The notes under the pieces are model-generated. The model did no database searches. It was not told where the DNA came from and saw only the letters and a list, made by a program, of their open reading frames with translations. Positions 1 through 5,382 of a stretch of DNA of 5,382 bases are shown piece by piece. The stretch lies in assembly GCA_945928585.1 (NCBI GenBank), contig CAMENQ010000176.1:1-5382 (forward strand), given 5' to 3'. The translations under genes were made by a program, and so were the position numbers. The number at the start of each line of letters is the position of its first letter. The stretch's first letter is position 1. Source of the DNA: an uncultured Roseburia sp. (GTDB taxonomy: Bacteria; Bacillota; Clostridia; Lachnospirales; Lachnospiraceae).

Positions 1-19
1 CATCTTGGCAGAGATAAAT

Positions 20-313
20 TTACAGACGGAGTTCTATTTTGACATTATTTTTCTCAAGAATGGTATAAATATCCTCCGAAACTCCATGGGAACGTATTAT
101 TACTGTCCCCTCCTTTATATTTTCAAGCTCCTGCCTGCTGTTAATAACCTGAACTCCCTTTTTTTCCAAATCTTCAACTACCTGTTCGTTGTGTATTATG
201 GGACCATATGTATATATTTTCCCATTTTGCTTTTCCACCTGATCATATACGGTTTTCACAGCTCTTTTTACTCCAAAGCAGAATCCCGCACTTTTTGCCA
301 CAACAACTTCCAT
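20..313 (-). CDS. ispH: 4-hydroxy-3-methylbut-2-enyl diphosphate reductase, N-terminal part, frame broken near window edge
   Basis: IspH (LytB) is the [4Fe-4S] enzyme that turns HMBPP into IPP and DMAPP, the last step of the MEP isoprenoid pathway, in the cytosol. The N-terminus is unmistakable: AKSAGFCFGVKRA carries the first cluster cysteine (C12), GPIIHNEQV carries the substrate histidine (H41), and IIRSHGVS the second histidine (H76). The ATG at 313 has AGGAAAGG at 329..322, 8 nt upstream. Family members are about 280 residues or more, and in many Clostridia are fused to ribosomal protein S1; only 97 codons are open here. After NNVKI (residue 93) the family motif VDATCPFV should follow, but the frame reads ELRL and stops with TAA at 22..20. 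The bases beyond still resemble the motif in another frame (N-S-V-C-K-F-I-S-A-K-M), so I see a frameshifted or error-containing edge rather than a natural C-terminus. Identity is secure; whether the gene is intact in the genome is not. Confidence 0.85.
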   Translation of the reverse strand: MEVVVAKSAGFCFGVKRAVKTVYDQVEKQNGKIYTYGPIIHNEQVVEDLEKKGVQVINSRQELENIKEGTVIIRSHGVSEDIYTILEKNNVKIELRL

Positions 314-345
314 ATATTTCGCCTTTCCTGCAATATGCTTATTTT

Positions 346-426
346 TTATATCACATCAACTTCCATCTCCGTGTGTTTTTTTGCCTTATGCCGATGTCCG
401 CAAGCGCACATCACCGCAAAGCTCAT
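346..426 (-). CDS. possible 26-residue Cys/His-rich small protein between cmk and ispH
   Basis: A short reading frame fills most of the cmk-ispH gap. It runs from an ATG at 426..424 to TAA at 348..346 and begins MSFAVMCACGHRHK, followed by a basic stretch and the acidic end EMEVDVI. Five potential metal ligands lie close together: C7, C9, H11, H13 and H18. The sequence AGGG at 440..437, directly after the cmk stop, could be a ribosome site, though its 10-nt spacing is a little long. The ORF starts 14 nt after cmk ends and stops 32 nt before ispH starts, which suits an operon gene. Its first half is clearly richer in G+C than the flanks (25 of 46 bases in 381..426). I recognise no family. A chance frame over a structured RNA leader is at least as likely, and the frame is short enough to be random. 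Confidence 0.25.
   Translation of the reverse strand: MSFAVMCACGHRHKAKKHTEMEVDVI
393..412 (-). other. imperfect hairpin in the cmk-ispH gap
   Basis: On the minus strand GATGT (412..408) pairs with ACATC (397..393). Inside it a G-G mismatch is followed by CG pairing with CG, closed by the loop CTTG (404..401). A T-G wobble can extend the outer stem by one step. No U-tract follows, so it is not an intrinsic terminator. It lies in the GC-rich part of the gap and overlaps the possible small ORF. It could be an ispH leader structure, an mRNA processing site, or chance. Confidence 0.25.
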
Positions 427-440
427 TATATCTATTCCCT

Positions 441-1103
441 TTAGCGGTTTCTTTTAATTATGTCTGATATAGCTTCAACCACCTGCTCTATGGTCATATT
501 TGACGAATCCACAAGTATGGCATCCTCCGCCTGCTTAAGAGGTGAAATCTCCCTATGCATGTCTCTGTAATCCCTGTCGATAATATCCTTCTCTATAGTA
601 TCTATATCACACTCCTGACCTTTTTCCTTAAGCTCCAGATATCTTCTCTCTGCCCTTGTTCTTGCTGCCGCAGTAAGATATATTTTTACAGGTGCATCCT
701 TTAATACGCACGTGCCTATATCCCTGCCATCCATAATGACTTCTTTTTCCTTTGCTATGGCCTGCTGCATTGCCACAAGCTTTTCCCTTACCTCCGGGTA
801 TGTGGCTATGGCTGATGTCATATTACCTACTTCTTCTGTTCTTATATAAGCATTAACATTTTCTCCGTTTAATATAACCTGCTGAACACCATCCTCGTAT
901 TCAAGTGATATATTTAAACTCTTAATAGTCTCTGCCACCTTTTCATGCTCATCAGCCTTTATACCCTGCCTTATGCATGCTAATGCCATAGCCCTGTACA
1001 TAGAGCCTGTGTCAACATATATAAGATTCATCTTTTTTGCCACCATTTTTGCTATGGTGCTTTTTCCTGCTCCTGCCGGTCCGTCGATTGCTACATTAAA
1101 CAT
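441..1103 (-). CDS. cmk: (d)CMP kinase (cytidylate kinase)
   Basis: Cmk phosphorylates CMP and dCMP with ATP, recycling cytidine nucleotides and supplying CDP/dCDP for nucleic acid and phospholipid synthesis in the cytosol. The 220-residue product has the normal bacterial length. The P-loop is DGPAGAGKST (residues 7-16). YVDTGSMYRA (29-38) is the nucleotide-monophosphate binding segment, MDGRDIGT (124-131) the conserved CMP-contact motif, RTRAERRY (148-155) the arginine-rich lid, and DRDYRDMHREISPL (176-189) the C-terminal phosphate-binding arginines. QAEDAILVDSS closes the fold in the usual way. The ATG at 1103 has AGAGG at 1116..1112 with an 8-nt gap, and the stop is TAA. It lies 57 nt after the flavoprotein gene, with no terminator or clear promoter between them, so it is probably co-transcribed. 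The next gene, ispH, begins 127 nt downstream. All key motifs are present and the gene looks intact. Confidence 0.97.
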   Translation of the reverse strand: MFNVAIDGPAGAGKSTIAKMVAKKMNLIYVDTGSMYRAMALACIRQGIKADEHEKVAETIKSLNISLEYEDGVQQVILNGENVNAYIRTEEVGNMTSAIATYPEVREKLVAMQQAIAKEKEVIMDGRDIGTCVLKDAPVKIYLTAAARTRAERRYLELKEKGQECDIDTIEKDIIDRDYRDMHREISPLKQAEDAILVDSSNMTIEQVVEAISDIIKRNR

Positions 1104-1160
1104 TTTATTTTCCTCTTTTCTGATACAATTATTTTTTCACCTTAAGCTTTAACTAATTCA

Positions 1161-2393
1161 TTATACATTTAAGCCTGCCAGCCAGCCTGTAGACCATGCT
1201 ACCTGCAAATTATAGCCTCCTGTCAGTGCATCCACATCTATTACCTCGCCTGCAAAAAATAACCCTTTTATGTGCTTTGATTCCATTGTTGCAGGATTTA
1301 TATCCTTAACACAGACACCGCCCTGGGTTATAATTGCTTCATTAAAGCCTCTTGTACCCTTTACGGTAAACGGAAATGATTTTAGCAGTCCTATAAGTCT
1401 TTTCCGTTCTTCCTTAGTTACTTCGTTTACCTTTTTATAAGGGTCTATACACGACAGCTTTATTATAACAGGAATCAGACTTTTTGGCAAAAGATTACTC
1501 AGGGAATTTCTGAAATCCTTATTTGTAAACTCCTTAAATTCTCTTAAAATCCTCGCATCCAGTGTGTCATAAGACAATGATGGTTTTAAATCTATTGCAA
1601 TATTTATTTTTTCACTATTTTTGATATTTTTTACAATATAACTGCTTCCGCTTAAAATAACAGGCCCGCTTATTCCAAAATGAGTGAAAAGCATTTCTCC
1701 AAAATCACTGTATATTACCTTATTATTTTTTATAAAATCTACCCTGACATTTTTAAGTGATAAGCCCTGCAGTTCCGTAACATAGTCTTCATTTACCTCA
1801 AGGGGAACAAGTGCCGGATAAATGTCCGTAACTCTGTGGCCTGTTTTTTCTGCCCACTTATAGCCGTCACCTGTAGAGCCTGTTGACTGCTATGAAAAGC
1901 CTCCTGTTGCCACTATGACTCTATGGGCATTTTCTATTGTTCCGTCATATAGCTTTACACCTTTTACCATTTCATTTTCTGTTATGATTTCCTTAACTTC
2001 CGTGTTTAAATGAACATCTACACCTTTTCTTTTTAAGGCACCTGTAAGTCCTGCTATAACATCTGATGATTTGTCGGATACAGGAAATACTCTGTTTCCT
2101 CTCTCTATTTTAAGAGGAACCTTAAAATCATTTTCAAACATATCCTTTGTTGCATCATTTGTAAGTGTATATAAGGCACTGTACATAAACTTGGGATTTG
2201 AAACTATATTTTTAAAAACATCTTCTATATCAGATGCATTTGTTACATTACATCTGCCTTTTCCTGTTATATATATTTTCTTTCCAAGCTTTTCATTTTT
2301 TTCATAAAGGCATACCTTACTGCCACCATCTGCAGCAGCAAGTGCTGCCATCATGCCTGCGGCACCTCCGCCTATAACTATTACTTTATTCAT
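1161..2393 (-). pseudogene. NAD(P)/FAD-dependent oxidoreductase (HI0933/YhiN/BaiN-like), full length but with one in-frame TAG
   Basis: This is a flavoprotein of the HI0933 family, variously annotated as YhiN, aminoacetone oxidase or BaiN; the substrate of most members is unknown. Using the start at 2393, GGGAAG (8-13) is the Rossmann FAD site. ITGKGRCNVTN (42-52) and RVFP (101-104) are family hallmarks, VATGG (161-165) is the second dinucleotide-fold motif, and GEVIDVDALTGGYNLQ near the end is the C-terminal FAD signature. The frame would be 410 residues, the family norm, but codon 168 is TAG (1892..1890). Reading continues in the same frame with QSTGSTGDGY, exactly what the family has next, with no other stop before TAA at 1161. 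The start at 2393 is chosen because AGAGG at 2404..2400 sits 6 nt away; an ATG at 2399 would touch it. The first 8 nt overlap the regulator's end (ATGAATAA), suggesting translational coupling. Most likely this is a recent nonsense mutation or a base-call error. No bile-acid genes are nearby to support a BaiN role. Confidence 0.9.
1890..1892 (-). other. in-frame amber codon interrupting the flavoprotein gene
   Basis: The minus-strand triplet is TAG between GGFS and QSTGSTGDG. Many clostridial relatives have a tyrosine here (GG-x-S-Y-P/Q-x-TGSTGDG, recalled from the family), so one base change from TAT or TAC explains it. The reading phase is the same on both sides, so this is a substitution and not an indel. 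No downstream recoding signal is evident. Confidence 0.9.
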
Positions 2394-3303
2394 CTTCATC
2401 CTCTATATTTATTATATTTTCATCATTAACCCTGTTTATTTCATCAGGTTCAAATGTCTGATATTGATTCCAGACACGCTCAAGTGTTTCAAGATTTTCA
2501 ATAACCTCATCCTGCCTCTTTATACAAAGCGAAACAATAAGGGCATTTATGACGCTTAATGGTGCTACAAGCGAATCAACTATAGATGCCATATCGCTTC
2601 TTGCAATGAGATTACATGAGGAATACAGACCTAGAGGTGAGTTTTTACTGTCTGTTATGGCTATAACCTTTGCATTTCTGTCATTTGCAAATTCCATAGC
2701 CTTAAGTGTTCTCATGGAATATCTTGGAAAGCTTATACCCACAATACAGTCCTTTTTATTTATTTTAATCATCTGTTCAAACATTTCGCTGAAATTGTTT
2801 GTAGAAATAACTGTTATATTATCAAAAATCATATTAAGATAAAAGCCTAAAAAGCCTGCCAAGGCACTACAGCTTCTGACTCCCACCACATATATTCTCC
2901 TTGCTTCTGACAGCCAGTCAACTGCAGTCTCAAAGGCTTCCCTGTCTATATTATCAAGGGTAAGCTTTATTTTTTCCGCATCAGCCGTGAGAACCTTTTC
3001 CAAAACCTCCTGCCTTGACATATTGCCGGAGGCTACCTCTATTCTCTCAATGGAATTAAGTTTTTCCTGAACAAGATTTTCAAGTTCCTTCTGAAACTCA
3101 GGATATCCTTTATATCCCAGCAGTGAAGCAAATCTTACTACAGTTGACTCACTTACTCCTACTGTCTTTCCTATTTTGGCAGCCGTCATAAATACTGCTT
3201 TATCATAATTTGCAAGAATATATCCTGCCAGTTTTTTCTGTCCCTTGCTCATTTTAGCAAAATGTTTGTTTATTCTTGATATAAGGTCATCTGATGTTTT
3301 CAT
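2386..3303 (-). CDS. MurR/RpiR family transcriptional regulator (HTH + SIS)
   Basis: RpiR-type regulators bind DNA through an N-terminal helix-turn-helix and sense a phosphosugar through a C-terminal SIS domain. From the chosen start the protein is 305 residues. Residues 1-77 form the HTH_6 domain, with TAAKIGKTVGVSESTVVRFA (40-59) as the recognition helix-turn-helix and LGYKGYPEFQKEL following in family fashion. Residues about 128-260 are the SIS domain: RRIYVVGVRSCSALAG, then GISFPRYSMRTLKA, then KVIAITDSKNSPL. The last 15 or so residues form a very acidic tail ending IEDEDE. ATG at 3303 is preferred because AGAGG (3315..3311) lies 7 nt upstream; GTG at 3327 and ATG at 3324 have no comparable site. 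The stop TAA overlaps the flavoprotein start, so the regulator probably heads the operon with the flavoprotein, cmk and ispH. Its ligand cannot be read from the sequence. The usual SIS targets are sugar phosphates, and no sugar enzyme is in the window. Confidence 0.93.
   Translation of the reverse strand: MKTSDDLISRINKHFAKMSKGQKKLAGYILANYDKAVFMTAAKIGKTVGVSESTVVRFASLLGYKGYPEFQKELENLVQEKLNSIERIEVASGNMSRQEVLEKVLTADAEKIKLTLDNIDREAFETAVDWLSEARRIYVVGVRSCSALAGFLGFYLNMIFDNITVISTNNFSEMFEQMIKINKKDCIVGISFPRYSMRTLKAMEFANDRNAKVIAITDSKNSPLGLYSSCNLIARSDMASIVDSLVAPLSVINALIVSLCIKRQDEVIENLETLERVWNQYQTFEPDEINRVNDENIINIEDEDE
2400..2404 (-). promoter_or_regulatory. ribosome binding site deciding the flavoprotein start
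   Basis: AGAGG lies inside the 3' end of the regulator gene, 6 nt before the ATG at 2393. The alternative ATG at 2399 directly abuts it and would be too close for initiation, which fixes the start and gives the 8-nt ATGAATAA overlap. Confidence 0.7.
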
Positions 3304-3412
3304 TTTCACACCTCTTTTTCCCATCACTTTTTCTGTCTGTTGTCTTTTTTCCCATATGTGAGCTTAACCATATTTGCAAATCATATGTCTGTAAGACACT
3401 TATAAATTATTT
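3304..3412 (-). promoter_or_regulatory. regulator upstream region with inverted repeats; possible weak promoter
   Basis: The 109 nt between the ABC-F stop and the regulator start hold several small symmetric elements. TGTCT (3398..3394) and AGACA (3390..3386) can form a 5-bp hairpin with a 3-nt loop, but no T-run follows, so it is a poor terminator. ATTTGCAAAT (3381..3372) is a perfect 10-bp palindrome and could be an operator for autoregulation by the RpiR protein. CTTACA (3395..3390), 17 nt from TATGGT (3372..3367), is a weak sigma-A match (4 of 6 in each box), and it would place the palindrome over the spacer and -10. AGAGG at 3315..3311 is the ribosome site for the ATG at 3303. Confidence 0.35.
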
Positions 3413-5245
3413 TCATCTGCCCTGAAGCTGCCCATCTATCTGCTCTCTAAGGTCATTAAGATATACCCATCTATCCATCTTATCTGACAGTTTTTGCTCC
3501 GTTTCCTGTTTTTCGATTACAAGCTGGTTTAACTTTATAAAATCAGTAGCATATTTTTCCATTTCTTTATCAAGGCTTTTAATATGCTCCTCAAGTGCAG
3601 CTATGTCATCATCTATTGTTTCAAATTCCTTCTGCTCCTTATATGTCATTTTCAGCTTTTTAGGAATATTCTGCTCATTTTTCCAGTTATCCTTAGTGGT
3701 TTTGTTTTGTGTTTTTTCTTTATCTGTGCCTGCATAGCCATTACTCTGTGAAGCTGCTGTCAGTTCTCCGTCCTCTCTCATTATATCACTGAAAAGAGTA
3801 TCTGCGTCATACAGTATTTTTTCTTGTATAATTCCATTTTCACCAAATACAAAAAGTCTGTCAACTGCTTTGTCTATAAAATATCTGTCATGTGATACTG
3901 TAATGACTATGCCGTCAAACCCTTCCAGATAATCCTCAAGTATAGACATAGTCTGTATATCAAGGTCATTTGTAGGCTCATCAAGTATAAGGACGTTTGG
4001 TGCTTCCATAAGTATTCTTAAAAGGTAGAGTCTTCTTTTTTCTCCACCGGACATTTTTCCTATTACACCATATTGAAGCTCAGGCGTAAATAAAAACCTT
4101 TCAAGCATTACTGATGCTGATACAGGGCCTTCCGATGTCTGTATATATTCCGCACCTTCCCTTATATAATCTATGGCTCTTAAGTTTTCGTCCATATATT
4201 CATTTTCCTGGGAAAAATATCCAATCTTAATTGTCTCTCCTTTTTCTACATATCCACTGTCTGGCTCTGTAAGACCTGCAATAATTTTTATCAGTGTTGT
4301 TTTTCCACAGCCGTTTCTTCCTATAAAACCAATGGTTTCTCCCTTTAAAAATATATGGGTAAAATCATTTATAAGTGTTTTACCGCCATATGATTTACAA
4401 ATATTGTTAAGCTCTATTGTCTTTTTTCCCATGCGTGATGCCATAGATGACATTTCCACATTTGCATCTTCCTTAATAAGCTTTATGCTTTTCATATTTT
4501 CATAACGCTCTATTCTTGCCTTCTGCTTTGTGCTTCTTGCCCTTGCACCACGCCTTATCCATTCCAGTTCATTTCTAAGTATGTTAAGTCTTTTTTTCTG
4601 ACTTGACATTGCCATTTCTTCACGCTCTGCCTTAAGCTTTAGGTAGCCCTCATAATTTTCATCATAAGAATAAAGTCTGCCTTTGTCTATTTCAACTATT
4701 CTGTTGACTACCCTGTCAAGAAAATATCTGTCATGGGTAACCATAACTACGGCTCCCTTGTATTTTTTTAAGAAGCTTTCAAGGAATGCTGCCATTTCAC
4801 TGTCTATGTGATTTGTAGGCTCATCAAGAACAAGTATGTCGCTTTTAGCAATCAGTGATTTTGCAAGTGCCACTCTCTTTTTCTGGCCTCCTGAAAGAAT
4901 TTCCGCCGGTACACTGTAATCATTAAAGCCAAGTTTGTTAAGTATCCGCTTTGCTTCGCCCTCAAGTGTATCATCACCGTCCACCACGTAATCCAGTATG
5001 GATGAATCTGCATTAAATTCCGGATTTTGTGAAAGATACGTTATGTGTACCTTATTTCCTTTTATGACTGTTCCTGTATCCGGCTCTTCCAGTCCTGATA
5101 TAATCTTTAAAAGTGTACTTTTTCCTGTTCCGTTTATTCCTATTATTCCTATCTTTTCACCCTCATTTACGGAAAAATCCACCTCATCAAAGACTTTTCT
5201 TTCCATATATACTTTTGACATTTTGTTTATTGTAAGTAAATTCAT
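3413..5245 (-). CDS. ABC-F family ATPase, Uup-like
   Basis: ABC-F proteins are soluble twin ATPases without membrane segments that act at the ribosome, modulating translation or giving antibiotic protection. The 610-residue product has two cassettes. The first has Walker A GINGTGKST (36-44), signature LSGGQ (117-121), Walker B LVLDEPTNHID (138-148) and H-loop H171. The second has GRNGCGKTT (309-317), MSGGE (398-402), LILDEPTNDLD (419-429) and H452. The linker includes the basic WIRRGARARSTKQKAR motif (229-244), typical of Uup-like members. After a polar, low-complexity stretch (about 491-530), residues 531-605 form a Lys/Glu-rich coiled coil opening with KLKMTYKEQKE, like the Uup C-terminal domain. 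That favours a housekeeping Uup-type role over a dedicated resistance factor, though resistance cannot be excluded. ATG at 5245 is chosen because AGGAG (5258..5254) lies 8 nt upstream and the promoter -10 lies at 5295..5290; a start at 5299 would precede the transcript. The gene is intact and ends in TGA. Confidence 0.95.
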   Translation of the reverse strand: MNLLTINKMSKVYMERKVFDEVDFSVNEGEKIGIIGINGTGKSTLLKIISGLEEPDTGTVIKGNKVHITYLSQNPEFNADSSILDYVVDGDDTLEGEAKRILNKLGFNDYSVPAEILSGGQKKRVALAKSLIAKSDILVLDEPTNHIDSEMAAFLESFLKKYKGAVVMVTHDRYFLDRVVNRIVEIDKGRLYSYDENYEGYLKLKAEREEMAMSSQKKRLNILRNELEWIRRGARARSTKQKARIERYENMKSIKLIKEDANVEMSSMASRMGKKTIELNNICKSYGGKTLINDFTHIFLKGETIGFIGRNGCGKTTLIKIIAGLTEPDSGYVEKGETIKIGYFSQENEYMDENLRAIDYIREGAEYIQTSEGPVSASVMLERFLFTPELQYGVIGKMSGGEKRRLYLLRILMEAPNVLILDEPTNDLDIQTMSILEDYLEGFDGIVITVSHDRYFIDKAVDRLFVFGENGIIQEKILYDADTLFSDIMREDGELTAASQSNGYAGTDKEKTQNKTTKDNWKNEQNIPKKLKMTYKEQKEFETIDDDIAALEEHIKSLDKEMEKYATDFIKLNQLVIEKQETEQKLSDKMDRWVYLNDLREQIDGQLQGR

Positions 5246-5253
5246 TGGTTTTT

Positions 5254-5258
5254 CTCCT
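5254..5258 (-). promoter_or_regulatory. ribosome binding site deciding the ABC-F start
   Basis: AGGAG stands 8 nt before the ATG at 5245, the best Shine-Dalgarno match in the leader. The in-frame ATGs at 5281 and 5299 lack such a site, and 5299 lies within the promoter spacer. Confidence 0.8.
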
Positions 5259-5289
5259 AAACTGTTTCCAAGCTTAAACATTCCCTGTA

Positions 5290-5318
5290 AGTATAACAAA
5301 AAAAATTTTGCTTATCAA
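5290..5318 (-). promoter_or_regulatory. sigma-A-type promoter of the ABC-F gene
   Basis: TTGATA (5318..5313, 5 of 6 to consensus) is 17 nt from TATACT (5295..5290, 5 of 6). Spacing and both boxes are near ideal. Transcription would begin around 5283, giving a leader of about 38 nt with the ribosome site inside it. The spacer contains four A followed by eight T. Confidence 0.7.
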
Positions 5319-5382
5319 TACATTGCCTTTTTCTTTTATTTATATTATTTCTTTGTCCATAAAAAGAATAAAATACTACAAT

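Noticed and set aside
5..457. Plus-strand ORF of 150 codons opposite ispH and the cmk-ispH gap
   Set aside because: It is antisense to a clearly recognised ispH start, has a Phe/Tyr/Ile-rich composition typical of antisense to AT-rich genes, and matches no family.
1161..1694. Separate small gene starting at 1694 for the flavoprotein C-terminal half
   Set aside because: The sequence between 1889 and 1694 continues conserved flavoprotein coding in the same frame, and the ATG at 1694 falls mid-domain, so it is the remainder of one gene.
2071..2842. Plus-strand ORFs of 68-97 codons opposite the flavoprotein and regulator genes
   Set aside because: They mirror well-supported genes on the other strand and show no family motif.
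3304..3327. GTG or ATG start 7-8 codons earlier for the RpiR-type regulator
   Set aside because: No good ribosome site precedes them, and the AGAGG that would serve the ATG at 3303 lies within this stretch.
3386..3398. Hairpin after the ABC-F gene as an intrinsic terminator
   Set aside because: The stem is only 5 bp and AT-leaning, and no T-run follows on the minus strand.
4173..4505. Plus-strand ORF of 110 codons opposite the ABC-F gene
   Set aside because: It is antisense to the second ATPase cassette with its Walker A motif and has no recognisable content.
5246..5299. Upstream extension of the ABC-F protein by 18 residues
   Set aside because: The ATG at 5299 lies inside the promoter spacer, while the ATG at 5245 has a strong ribosome site.
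1..5382. A new defence, mobile or secretion system
   Set aside because: Nearly all coding sequence belongs to recognised families. I saw no transposase, integrase, CRISPR-type repeats, att-like repeats or toxin-antitoxin pair.

Overview
The window is AT-rich, with tight Shine-Dalgarno-led genes all on the minus strand. Its codon use (AAA, ATA, AGA, CTT) and its protein families point to a low-GC Firmicute of the class Clostridia, probably Lachnospiraceae-like. That placement is inferred from protein flavour and gene order, not from a marker gene.

Layout in transcription order (right to left): (1) a leader with a good sigma-A-type promoter (-35 at 5318..5313, -10 at 5295..5290); (2) an ABC-F ATPase of the Uup-like kind (5245..3413); (3) a 109-nt gap with short inverted repeats and no convincing terminator; (4) a MurR/RpiR-type regulator (3303..2386); (5) a HI0933/YhiN/BaiN-type flavoprotein (2393..1161), whose start overlaps the regulator's stop by 8 nt and which is cut by one in-frame TAG; (6) cytidylate kinase cmk (1103..441); (7) a 127-nt gap holding an unusually GC-rich stretch that can encode a 26-residue Cys/His-rich peptide; (8) the N-terminal third of ispH (from 313), whose frame collapses about 34 nt from the left edge, exactly where the second iron-sulfur cysteine motif is expected.

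The regulator, flavoprotein, cmk and ispH look like one co-transcribed unit: same strand, short gaps, no internal terminators seen. cmk feeds CTP/dCTP synthesis and ispH completes the MEP isoprenoid pathway. The flavoprotein has no firmly known substrate. The ABC-F gene has its own promoter and may or may not read through into the unit.

No new defence, mobile or CRISPR-like system is visible. The items worth a second look are the lone amber codon in an otherwise full-length flavoprotein, the broken ispH at the edge (biological lesion or sequence error), the small Cys/His-rich ORF with its hairpin between cmk and ispH, and the 8-T homopolymer inside the ABC-F promoter spacer. No gene in the window uses TAG as its natural stop: ABC-F ends in TGA, the others in TAA.
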